From: Cytophagales bacterium
GTDB taxonomy: Bacteria; Bacteroidota; Bacteroidia; Cytophagales; Cytophagaceae
DNA: 7,715 nucleotides
Assembly: GCA_025360235.1 (NCBI GenBank)
Contig: JANYCO010000042.1
Span: forward strand, 1-7,715
Reading direction: 5' to 3'
In this document: in pieces, positions 1 to 6,464 of the stretch
How the letters are laid out: the number at the start of each line of letters is the position of its first letter
Position numbering within the stretch: the stretch's first letter is position 1
Notes under the pieces: generated by a model
Told to the model about the DNA's origin: nothing
Seen by the model: only the letters and a program-made list of their open reading frames with translations
Database searches by the model: none
Translations under genes and position numbers: made by a program

Positions 1-1
1 C

Positions 2-436
2 TTAAGTGGCCGGTACATCAACGATAGTATGGGCGCTTACATTGCCAAGAATACAGTAAAGCTTTTAATTCAGTCCGGCAAAGAAATAGCAAAGTCACGT
101 GTGCTTATAATGGGTGCTACTTTCAAAGAAAATGTAGAAGATATTCGTAATTCAAAAGTAGTAGATATTATTCGTGAACTAAAAGAATTTAGTTTGCAGG
201 TGGATGTTGTAGACCCTCTTGCTTCTGCCGAAGAATTTAAACATGAATATGGTTTAGAAATGATAGAGAAGGTTGGGAATAATTACGATGCTATTGTAAT
301 GGCAGTAATGCATAGAGCGTACAGTGATCTAAATGGAGATTATTTTAATTCTATTGCTGCTAAAAATCCTGTCTTTATTGATATCAAAGGGATTTTCAGG
401 AATAAATTAAAAGGATTTACCTATTGGAGTTTATAA
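2..436 (+). CDS. UDP-N-acetylhexosamine 6-dehydrogenase, TviB/WbpA family (3' part only)
   Basis: The reading frame is open from base 2 and enters from outside the window, so this is the last 144 codons of a family usually about 420-430 residues long. The ATG at 29 is internal: the residues before it (GRYINDSM) belong to the conserved central helical segment of nucleotide-sugar dehydrogenases. After it comes the C-terminal UDP-binding Rossmann domain with the characteristic TFKENVEDIRNSKVVDI motif and VDVVDP strand. The C-terminus ends in YWSL, close to the family's usual YWxL end, so this end is intact. Enzymes of this family oxidise UDP-GlcNAc or UDP-GalNAc with two NAD+ to the uronic acid in the cytoplasm. 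The catalytic cysteine and the NAD-binding domain lie outside the window, so exact substrate cannot be read. The next gene, an epimerase, starts 39 nt downstream with no terminator or promoter seen between, so the two are probably one operon making an acidic sugar for surface polysaccharide. Confidence 0.93.
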   Translation, partial: LSGRYINDSMGAYIAKNTVKLLIQSGKEIAKSRVLIMGATFKENVEDIRNSKVVDIIRELKEFSLQVDVVDPLASAEEFKHEYGLEMIEKVGNNYDAIVMAVMHRAYSDLNGDYFNSIAAKNPVFIDIKGIFRNKLKGFTYWSL

Positions 437-475
437 AGAACGAACTGTATTAGATTCGTTTAAAAATATTAAATA

Positions 476-1480
476 ATGTTTGAAAATAATTACCATCATT
501 GCGATATAAGCAATAAGACATTTCTTGTTACAGGAGGAGCCGGATTTATTGGCTCTAACCTTGTAGAGTATTTACTTAAATACAAAGCGGGAAAAGTAAA
601 AGTGTTTGATAATCTTAGCAATGGTTATTATAAAAATGTTGAACCTTTTATTTCCAATCCAGCTTTTGAATTTATAAATGGTGATCTGCTTGACGAAAAA
701 AGCTGTGTTAAGGCATGCGAAAAGGTGGACATAGTTTTTCATCAGGCAGCCTTAGGCTCTGTTCCAAGAAGCATAGAGTTTCCGTTAGCAACAAATGCAG
801 CTAATATTACTGGCTTTCTCAATATGCTTGTTGCCGCTAAAGATTCCGGTGTTCAACGATTTATTTATGCATCCTCTTCTTCAGTATACGGCGACAGTCA
901 TCTGATGCCTAAAAAAGAGGATATTATTGGGAATGCGCTTTCTCCTTATGCCGTTACTAAAAGAGTAAATGAGTTGTACGCAAATGTGTTTGGAGATGTC
1001 TATGGAATAAAGACCATTGGCCTTCGCTACTTCAATATTTTTGGACCCAGACAAAATCCTAAAAATCCTTATGCTGCAGTGATACCATTATTTATATATG
1101 CCTTACTTGATGGTAAGAGTCCTGCAATTAATGGAGACGGGACACAAACAAGAGATTTTACCTTTGTAGAAAATGCTGTACAAGCAAATATCAGAGCAGC
1201 TTTCACGGAGCATCCTGATGCTTTCAATAAAGTTTATAACGTGGCTGTTGGTGGCAGAATATCCTTAAATGATTTGTACAAAGACCTTCAGGAAATTTCA
1301 GGAATTAAAATCCCGGCGCAATATGTTGACCCACGTTCAGGAGACATCCGGGATAGTCATGCGGATATCTCTCAGGCAAAAACCTTCTTAGGATATGACC
1401 CAAAATTCAAAGTCAAGGAAGGATTGCAAATACTTTTTAAATGGTACAAGGAGAACAGGTCTTTTCTGGAGAAGGAATAA
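476..1480 (+). CDS. UDP-N-acetylglucosamine C4-epimerase, TviC/WbpP-type SDR
   Basis: This is a complete 334-residue extended short-chain dehydrogenase, a normal length for WbpP/TviC. Residues 20-26 (GGAGFIG) are the NAD-binding glycine motif. FHQAALGSVPRSI (88-100) is the substrate-loop style seen in WbpP. Serines 133-136 before VYGD, with Tyr158 and Lys162 of YAVTK, give the catalytic S-Y-K triad. RYFNIFGPRQNP (184-195) and the C-terminal GDIRDSHADIS (289-299) are typical of the UDP-GlcNAc epimerase subgroup rather than of GalE or dTDP-glucose dehydratases. It should interconvert UDP-GlcNAc(A) and UDP-GalNAc(A) in the cytoplasm. Paired with the dehydrogenase just upstream, the likely end product is UDP-GalNAcA, as in the Vi antigen (TviB/TviC) or Pseudomonas O6 (WbpO/WbpP) routes. 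The ATG at 476 follows an A/T-rich leader without Shine-Dalgarno, as usual in Bacteroidota. A related 4-epimerase or dehydratase specificity cannot be excluded from sequence alone. Confidence 0.92.
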   Translation: MFENNYHHCDISNKTFLVTGGAGFIGSNLVEYLLKYKAGKVKVFDNLSNGYYKNVEPFISNPAFEFINGDLLDEKSCVKACEKVDIVFHQAALGSVPRSIEFPLATNAANITGFLNMLVAAKDSGVQRFIYASSSSVYGDSHLMPKKEDIIGNALSPYAVTKRVNELYANVFGDVYGIKTIGLRYFNIFGPRQNPKNPYAAVIPLFIYALLDGKSPAINGDGTQTRDFTFVENAVQANIRAAFTEHPDAFNKVYNVAVGGRISLNDLYKDLQEISGIKIPAQYVDPRSGDIRDSHADISQAKTFLGYDPKFKVKEGLQILFKWYKENRSFLEKE

Positions 1481-1586
1481 CGGGCCGATAACTTCTTAAA
1501 TTACAACAACTTTCTTCTCATTTTCAGGCATATATCCTTGGTATTCAATGTGGATAAAATGCTCCTGCCATCTAGTAATTTTATAG

Positions 1587-1594
1587 TAAATTTG
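1587..1594 (+). promoter_or_regulatory. Candidate Bacteroidota -7 promoter element (TAAATTTG)
   Basis: TAAATTTG matches the TAnnTTTG -7 consensus of the Bacteroidota primary sigma factor exactly. It lies 44 nt before the ATG of the DksA-like gene, in the only sizeable gap between the sugar genes and the housekeeping block. No good TTG -33 box sits at the expected distance (only CTG near 1565), so the call rests on the -7 box and its position. A start near 1600 would give a leader of about 38 nt. Confidence 0.45.
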
Positions 1595-1638
1595 TGAATA
1601 CTTACCAAGTACAATAAACCTTATAACCTTACTTTATT

Positions 1639-2415
1639 ATGGCTAAAAGCAATAAAAAGGGGAAAACTGAGAAGGCCAAAAAAGTAGAAAGCAAGAAGAA
1701 GTCAAAACCCAAAACCGCCACAAAAGTTAAAGTGGCAACAAAAGTTAAAAAAACAACAGCTACTGTTAAAAAAGCAGTTTCCAACGGGGTAACAAAAAAG
1801 AAGGCTGTTAAAGTTGTTAAAAAAGTAACTGCCAAAGCTACTAAAAGCACAAAAGCAGTGGTTAAAACAACCCCTAAATCAAACACTATAGCGACTAAAA
1901 CCGTACAAAACAAAAATAACACCATGACTAAGGTTAGTAAGAAAAATCCTGGTAACTTTGAATTAGGTGTTGTGCTACGCACAGGTCGAAGACCGGAAGC
2001 AATAATTAACAAGAAGAAAATAGAAATTGATACTATGGGAGAAGAGAAACTAAGATATTCGGAAGAGGAGTTGAAAGAATTTGAAATACTCATCGTTGAC
2101 AAGCTTGATAAGGCCAAAAAAGAACTGGTCTATATGAAAGAAATGTTGAGCAAAAAGAACGATCAGGGTACTGATAATACAGGAGGTACTATGAAATTGC
2201 TTGAAGATGGTGCCGATACTTTGGAGAAAGAAAATTTCTCTCAGTTGGCAGTTAGACAACAGAAATTTGTAACACAACTGGAAAATGCTGTGGCAAGAAT
2301 TAAAAATGGCACTTATGGTATCTGTATCGATACTGGTAAATTAATTCCTAAAGAAAGACTAAAAGCAGTGCCACACACACAACATTCAATCGAAGCTAAA
2401 TTAAACCGCAGATAA
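1639..2415 (+). CDS. TraR/DksA-like protein with lysine-rich, histone-H1-like N-terminal tail
   Basis: The 258-residue product has two parts. Residues 1 to about 100 are low-complexity K/T/A/V (30 lysines in the first 80) with PAKK-free H1/AlgP-like character, likely disordered and able to bind nucleic acid. Residues about 138-258 resemble the DksA/TraR fold: helical arms (about 141-172 and 195-222) flanking a tip with D190-x-x-D193, then TYGICIDTGKLIPKERL (226-242) and a VPHTQHSIEAK end (244-254). Cys229 is the only cysteine, so the four-cysteine zinc site of classical DksA is absent; this matches the common Bacteroidota version of the family as I remember it. DksA proteins bind the secondary channel of RNA polymerase and tune rRNA and stress promoters with ppGpp; whether this one does is unproven. 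The ATG at 1639 follows a candidate promoter and a leader without Shine-Dalgarno. scpB begins 1 nt after the stop, suggesting translational coupling. It could instead act mainly as a nucleoid protein. Confidence 0.88.
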   Translation: MAKSNKKGKTEKAKKVESKKKSKPKTATKVKVATKVKKTTATVKKAVSNGVTKKKAVKVVKKVTAKATKSTKAVVKTTPKSNTIATKTVQNKNNTMTKVSKKNPGNFELGVVLRTGRRPEAIINKKKIEIDTMGEEKLRYSEEELKEFEILIVDKLDKAKKELVYMKEMLSKKNDQGTDNTGGTMKLLEDGADTLEKENFSQLAVRQQKFVTQLENAVARIKNGTYGICIDTGKLIPKERLKAVPHTQHSIEAKLNRR

Positions 2416-2416
2416 A

Positions 2417-3064
2417 ATGGATTTCTTACAAAACCATATTGAAGCTTTAATCTTCTGTTCACAGGAATCTGTAAAACCAGAAGACATCAGACAATGTTTA
2501 TCCGAAATGTTTGAAGCGGATGTTCCGGAAGCAGATGTAATAGCGGCTTTAGAAGCGTTGCTTTTGAAATATGAAGCTGATACATTCCCTTTTCAAGTAT
2601 ATAAAATTGGAGGAGGATACCAGTTTCTCACAAAGCCAGCTTATCAGTCAAGTTTAAGTATTTTCCTGAAACAAAAATCAAAGAAAAGACTTTCCACTTC
2701 TGCGTTGGAGACTATAGCAATTATTGCTTACAAACAACCGATAACAAAAACACAGATCGAACAAATAAGAGGGGTGAATTGCGATTATGCTATTCAGAAA
2801 TTGTTGGAGAAAGAATTAGTTGAAATCAGAGGTAAATCAGATGGTGTGGGAAGACCTGTATTGTATGGTACCAGTGATAAATTTATGGAATATTTTGGCA
2901 TCAATGATTTGAAAGATCTTCCTAATCCAAAAGATTTTGCCAAAGAAGAAAATACTATCGGCGAGGAAAACGATATGGCATTTGTAGCAAGTACAATGCT
3001 GGCCGAAGAAACTCCTCAGGATTCGTCTACTTCTACTGAAGAAAAGAGCGAACCGGAACAATAG
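2417..3064 (+). CDS. scpB: Segregation and condensation protein B
   Basis: This 215-residue protein is ScpB, the non-SMC subunit that binds kleisin ScpA and the SMC ATPase in bacterial condensin. It carries two winged-helix domains. The first spans about residues 1-85 and opens with IEALIFCSQESVKPEDI (8-24). The second spans about 92-160, with the family signature LSTSALETIAIIAYKQPIT (92-110), then TQIEQIRGV (112-120) and GRPVLYGTSDKF (145-156). LKDLPNPKDF (165-174) is the usual end of the core. Residues 175-215 are an acidic, Ser/Thr/Glu-rich tail, common in Bacteroidota but of unknown role. The ATG is 1 nt after the stop of the DksA-like gene, so the two are almost certainly co-transcribed and may be coupled by re-initiation. 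scpA and smc are not in the window. An RluB-type synthase follows after 94 nt; scpB and rluB are neighbours in many bacteria, which supports both calls. Confidence 0.95.
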   Translation: MDFLQNHIEALIFCSQESVKPEDIRQCLSEMFEADVPEADVIAALEALLLKYEADTFPFQVYKIGGGYQFLTKPAYQSSLSIFLKQKSKKRLSTSALETIAIIAYKQPITKTQIEQIRGVNCDYAIQKLLEKELVEIRGKSDGVGRPVLYGTSDKFMEYFGINDLKDLPNPKDFAKEENTIGEENDMAFVASTMLAEETPQDSSTSTEEKSEPEQ

Positions 3065-3070
3065 TAAAAA

Positions 3071-3099
3071 CGATCCGTCAATAGACGGAATACGGATTG
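3071..3099 (+). other. Two overlapping, mutually exclusive hairpins in the scpB-rluB gap
   Basis: Stem A pairs TCCGTC (3074-3079) with GACGGA (3084-3089) around an AATA loop: 6 perfect pairs. Stem B pairs CGATCCGT (3071-3078) with ACGGATTG (3092-3099): 8 pairs including one G-U, with a 13-nt loop. Both use 3074-3078, so only one can form at a time. Neither is followed by a T-run, so a simple intrinsic terminator is unlikely. They sit 60-88 nt upstream of the rluB GTG start. The pairing is read directly; any regulatory role is inference. Confidence 0.4.
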
Positions 3100-3158
3100 T
3101 TGAGATAACAAACCAGACTGCGTAACCCGTCAGGAGTGCAGTTATAAACGAAGAGCAC

Positions 3159-4550
3159 GTGAAGAACAATAAGCGGGACAAAAAGCATCCCTTAACCGAT
3201 AAGGTGGAGAAAGCTTTTAAAGGAAAGAAAACTGAAACTGGAAAAAAATACTCATCTGATGACAAGCCTGGAGATTCAAGAGGAAAATCAAAATCCACTT
3301 CCACTGGAACTCGATACACAGGCCTTGGAAAGAAATATAAAGGCGCTGAGAAGACTGAGCCAAGAAATTTTAAATCAAAACCAGGCACTCGCACTGGATC
3401 CGGACCTACAAAAAGCCGCAACACAACTGATGCAAATAAGCGCTTTGGAAAAGTTGATGGTGATAGCAAAAGAACTAGCTCAAGAGATAGAAAACCAGCC
3501 TTCGGAACAGGAGACGGATCAAAATCTACCCCAAGAGAAAAACCAGCCTTCGGAAAGAAGCCAGCCTTCGGCACAAAACCACGTACAGGTACTGGCACTG
3601 GAAAAACTTTTGATGATCGCAAAAAATCTGACAGTAGAAAAGATAAGCCAGAACGAAGAGATCGAGAAACTCCAAAAGAATTTAAGAAAGAAGGAACAGA
3701 AAAAAGATCCTACCGAAAAAATTCTGAAGATACCAAAGGTAAAACCTATGGTGACAAAAATAAAAATTCCGAAAGATATAAAAGACGAACAACAGCTTCT
3801 CCTGGCGTTCTAAAAAAGAGTACGTCTGATGATGAAAACGGACTTGTTCGTTTGAACCGATATATCGCCAACTCTGGCGTATGCTCCCGTCGCGATGCCG
3901 ACGAATTAATTTCACAAGGTTTAGTTGAGGTAAATGGAACCGTAATAACCGAAATGGGTTATAAAGTAAAACAAGGTGATGTTGTACGTTACGACGGTGG
4001 AACCCTGAAAAGAGAAAAATTTGTTTATCTACTGCTCAACAAACCAAAAGATTTTATCACAACAATGGACGATCCTCAGGAACGCAAAACAGTGATGCAA
4101 TTGGTAGCAGGCGCTTGCACGGAAAGAGTTTATCCTGTAGGAAGGTTGGATAGAAATACTACTGGTTTAATAATTCTTACCAACGATGGCGAACTGGCAG
4201 AAAAATTAACACACCCATCTAATAAAATAAGCAAAGTTTACCAGGTAGAACTCGACCGCCCACTTGATCGTGAGGACTTCAATAAGATAGAAGCCGGTGA
4301 TATTGTTTTGGAAGATGGTCCGGTGAAAGTGGATGCTATTGCTTATGGAGAAGGCTCTAAAAAAGTTTTAGGATTAGAAATTCACGAAGGCAGAAATAGA
4401 ATTGTGCGTAGAATATTTGAACACCTCGGCTACGAAGTAGAACGCCTTGACCGTACAATGTACTCAGGTCTTACTAAAAAAGATTTGACAAGAGGAAACT
4501 GGAGATTTCTTACAGAGAAAGAAGTTATTCGGTTGAAATTTCAGAAATAG
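3159..4550 (+). CDS. rluB: 23S rRNA pseudouridine synthase, RsuA/RluB family, with long basic N-terminal extension
   Basis: The C-terminal half is a standard RsuA/RluB/RluE/RluF-type synthase, which converts a specific uridine in rRNA to pseudouridine. The S4 RNA-binding domain covers about residues 229-275 (VRLNRYIANSGVCSRRDADEL at its start). The catalytic domain contains YPVGRLDRNTTGL (325-337) with catalytic Asp331, then LTHPSNKISKVYQVELD (350-366) and EGRNRIVRRIFEHLGYEVERL (410-430). RluB, acting on 23S U2605 (E. coli numbering), is the likeliest member given the scpB neighbour, but RluE, RluF or RsuA specificity cannot be excluded. Residues 1 to about 225 are a hydrophilic Lys/Arg/Ser/Thr/Gly-rich, probably disordered tail with three KPAFG motifs (112-116, 128-132, 134-138). 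The start is GTG at 3159: the in-frame TAA at 3123 bars extension, no in-frame ATG lies between it and the GTG, and the next methionine is residue 266, inside the S4 domain. No Shine-Dalgarno is suitably spaced. It probably belongs to the operon of the two preceding genes. Confidence 0.92.
   Translation: MKNNKRDKKHPLTDKVEKAFKGKKTETGKKYSSDDKPGDSRGKSKSTSTGTRYTGLGKKYKGAEKTEPRNFKSKPGTRTGSGPTKSRNTTDANKRFGKVDGDSKRTSSRDRKPAFGTGDGSKSTPREKPAFGKKPAFGTKPRTGTGTGKTFDDRKKSDSRKDKPERRDRETPKEFKKEGTEKRSYRKNSEDTKGKTYGDKNKNSERYKRRTTASPGVLKKSTSDDENGLVRLNRYIANSGVCSRRDADELISQGLVEVNGTVITEMGYKVKQGDVVRYDGGTLKREKFVYLLLNKPKDFITTMDDPQERKTVMQLVAGACTERVYPVGRLDRNTTGLIILTNDGELAEKLTHPSNKISKVYQVELDRPLDREDFNKIEAGDIVLEDGPVKVDAIAYGEGSKKVLGLEIHEGRNRIVRRIFEHLGYEVERLDRTMYSGLTKKDLTRGNWRFLTEKEVIRLKFQK
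3495..3571 (+). repeat. Three in-frame copies of CCAGCCTTCGG encoding PAFG
   Basis: The 11-mer CCAGCCTTCGG occurs at 3495-3505, 3543-3553 and 3561-3571. Copies 1 and 2 agree over 17 bases (AAAACCAGCCTTCGGAA). The offsets, 48 and 18 nt, are multiples of three, so each copy encodes KPAFG in the tail of the pseudouridine synthase. The near-identical DNA suggests fairly recent tandem duplication or gene conversion inside a disordered segment. Confidence 0.85.
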
Positions 4551-4554
4551 ATTT

Positions 4555-4615
4555 AAAGGAGGAAAGAGAGGAGAAAAGTAGTAAATAATTTTATTTATTT
4601 ATTTTCTTCATCTCT
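4555..4615. terminator. Possible weak bidirectional terminator between convergent genes
   Basis: Only 40 nt separate the convergent stops at 4550 and 4591. The segment is purine-rich on the left and pyrimidine-rich on the right, so the strand can fold on itself imperfectly. The tightest part is AAATAA-TT-TTATTT (4583-4596), with A/T-rich tracts on either side. It has no GC-rich stem and the right arm lies in the 3' end of the lipoprotein gene. The call rests on the convergent layout plus this weak symmetry. Confidence 0.22.
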
Positions 4616-6249
4616 TCTTTTAATTCGACCAGACTCACAGGTTTGAATTCGAGGGGCTGTTCAAATTTTTCCCGCTCTATTCTGGTTTCTTTCATACAGA
4701 TCATTGGTATTCCATTATTCATTTTGATGGCAACAATCGTTACCCTCTCTCCAATGGGAACCGTACCAAAATTTACTTTTCCATTTTCTTCAAATCCTCG
4801 GAGTACTGAATTGTAGTTTTTAAATACTAGGCTGATCGTACTCGTTTCGAGGTTTTTATTTTTCACTACAAATTTTGTTTTAGGACAATTCATGTGTAAG
4901 AAACGATCTACATTGATATAGCCAAGTTGTGCAGTATTAAAAATATAATAATCGACTTCTAATTGATCTATATTTGTTGGTCCCTCAACAGATAATTTGC
5001 TTTCAATATTTTTCATATATGCTTCTTCTTCGGCAATTTGAATTTTTTCTAAAGTATCAGAAGAAACGCTGATTCGTTGCATTGAGAAGACCAGCGTTTT
5101 AGCTCTGTTCTTTTTTTCTTTTTTCGTTTTTAACCAGGATTTCTTGATATAAAAATACTCCGCATTATAAAAGCCCGAACTTACTTCATAATCTCTATTA
5201 AGATTTATTTTATCATTTTCTTTTATAACCGAGGGATCACGATATGCCTGACTCATATTTAAAAATGCACTCCTTTTGTATGGCGAAAAGGCAGGCTTCG
5301 TTTTTCTTATTCTGTTGACACTCCTTTTTGACCAGCTGTTTTTTATGATATTGTTCTCATCAATCTCAAAATGGATAGTGACGGTGTCTAATTTTTCCTT
5401 TTTAAAAAAAGTAGTTCGACCAGGGTTGAAGTAATTGTAGGAATAAATTTCTTCTCCTGATAAGTAGTTCACGCAAACTGTTTCTTCAATTATTACCCTT
5501 TCCTTTTTCGCTTTCTTAATTTTCTTCTTTCTTGAAATGGGTGATCTGGATGCTTTATCTTTTTTAGTGGTATTCCATTTCACCGTTCCATGACTGTCTT
5601 TCATGCCAGAAAACAATTCCATATCTTCCTTGGCTGCAGTTGTCGGTATCTGAAATTGTATAGATTTCCCTTTTGCAATCGTTAGGGGTTCATTTTCTGA
5701 ATAGGCTTTCAATAAAAGCATTCCGCCACTCTCTAGCATTTCTCCCTTATGCGTATTCGTACTCAAACTTGCATAAATAAATTCTAATTTGTCAACGTAT
5801 TCATTCACCTCAAATTTTATTGTTTTCACCACTGGTTTGTTGTTTGCAAATACCAGTGTGCCAGTTTTTATTTCGAAGATGGCACCTCTTGCTCCAATAA
5901 TAGTAGTGTCTTTTTTTGGGTCAATATAAAATGTTTGAAGTGGCTCTGCTAATTTTGAGAACATAGCAGTAAGTGCTTGTTCATTCGATAGACCAGAAAA
6001 AACAGAGATCTCTGTTAGATCAATATTTGGGGGAAGTAAAAGGGTTTCAGAGCTTGCTTCAATATTTTTTCTCTTCGAAAATCCTGAAGTATAAATTGGC
6101 CTGATGGTTGCTGATTTGTAGGGCTGAGAAGTTGAAATGTGATTGTCTATGCTGGCTATTTTTGTATTAGTAGTTTCTTCCAAATTGTTTTGACAGGAAG
6201 TCGAAACAAATAGAATAAAGCCAAATAACACTATAGATAAGCCTTTCAT
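4591..6249 (-). CDS. Putative lipoprotein of unknown function, Bacteroidota-type
   Basis: The 552-residue product begins with a basic pair-and-hydrophobic signal (residues 1-18) followed by Cys19 in the context FVSTSCQNN. This is a permissive lipobox (Ser at -3), so lipid anchoring by signal peptidase II is likely but not certain. QNNLEE after the cysteine is only loosely like the acidic surface-export signals of Bacteroidota lipoproteins. Residues about 105-225 form a beta-rich segment with IDPKKDTTIIGARGAIFEI (109-127), MLESGGMLLL (171-180) and MELFSG (210-215). Residues 238-251 are a very basic cluster. Residues 434-450 (ending LGYINVDRF) resemble a LGWINCDRF signature that I recall from uncharacterised Bacteroidota proteins, followed by a beta-rich C-terminus. 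I do not recognise an enzyme motif. The gene is convergent with rluB and downstream of the symporter on the same strand, 361 nt away. The ATG at 6249 has no Shine-Dalgarno; no other start fits the signal peptide. Confidence 0.85.
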   Translation of the reverse strand: MKGLSIVLFGFILFVSTSCQNNLEETTNTKIASIDNHISTSQPYKSATIRPIYTSGFSKRKNIEASSETLLLPPNIDLTEISVFSGLSNEQALTAMFSKLAEPLQTFYIDPKKDTTIIGARGAIFEIKTGTLVFANNKPVVKTIKFEVNEYVDKLEFIYASLSTNTHKGEMLESGGMLLLKAYSENEPLTIAKGKSIQFQIPTTAAKEDMELFSGMKDSHGTVKWNTTKKDKASRSPISRKKKIKKAKKERVIIEETVCVNYLSGEEIYSYNYFNPGRTTFFKKEKLDTVTIHFEIDENNIIKNSWSKRSVNRIRKTKPAFSPYKRSAFLNMSQAYRDPSVIKENDKINLNRDYEVSSGFYNAEYFYIKKSWLKTKKEKKNRAKTLVFSMQRISVSSDTLEKIQIAEEEAYMKNIESKLSVEGPTNIDQLEVDYYIFNTAQLGYINVDRFLHMNCPKTKFVVKNKNLETSTISLVFKNYNSVLRGFEENGKVNFGTVPIGERVTIVAIKMNNGIPMICMKETRIEREKFEQPLEFKPVSLVELKEEMKKINK

Positions 6250-6308
6250 GATAACCGGTTTTGGGATATAACTGAAAGGTGGAATTTTTATTGTGGTACA
6301 CTATTTTG

Positions 6309-6333
6309 TTTCGCTGGTGGGGACGCCAGCAAA
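6309..6333. repeat. GC-rich palindrome with GGGA tetraloop
   Basis: GCTGGTG (6313-6319) pairs with CGCCAGC (6324-6330) across a GGGA loop, giving seven pairs with one G-U; GGGA is a GNRA-type tetraloop. TTT (6309-6311) and AAA (6331-6333) extend the stem past a bulged C at 6312. The 18-base core has 14 G/C bases in an otherwise AT-rich gap. It lies 64 nt upstream of the lipoprotein start. There is no adjacent T-run on either strand, so it does not look like an intrinsic terminator. It may be a dispersed intergenic palindrome or an RNA structure in the lipoprotein leader. Confidence 0.6.
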
Positions 6334-6464
6334 GGCTAAAGAGCAAAAAATTATTTTGGGAATTCGATATTGTTTAATACAATTATAATAAGGATGAATG
6401 AAATAAAAGAAAAAATACAATGAATGAAGGATAGTTTACTAAAAAATAGTGCCCATCTAAGCCT

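Noticed and set aside
1533..1556. TATCC...GGATA imperfect hairpin after the epimerase gene
   Set aside because: It has a five-base stem with a 14-base loop and no T-run; not convincing as a terminator.
1629..2117. Minus-strand open frame of 162 codons opposite the DksA-like gene
   Set aside because: Its Phe/Leu/Val/Thr-rich product is the mirror of lysine-rich codons on the plus strand; it overlaps a recognisable gene and has no motif.
2050..2277. Minus-strand open frame of 75 codons
   Set aside because: It is fully antisense to the conserved DksA-like domain, with no motif or start context.
2837..3622. Minus-strand open frame of 261 codons across scpB and the rluB tail
   Set aside because: It runs antisense to two supported genes, and its FPKAGF-like repeats are just the reverse reading of the KPAFG-coding repeats.
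3682..3915. Minus-strand open frame of 77 codons opposite the rluB tail and S4 domain
   Set aside because: It is antisense to a recognised coding frame and its composition reflects the complement of basic codons.
4555..4562. AAAGGAGG, a perfect Shine-Dalgarno-like sequence after rluB
   Set aside because: No start codon follows on the plus strand before the convergent gene, and the other genes here do not use such sites; it is part of a purine-rich run.
6330..6338. TAGCCTTTG on the minus strand as a -7 box for the lipoprotein gene
   Set aside because: It has three bases instead of two between TA and TTTG and no TTG at the -33 distance.
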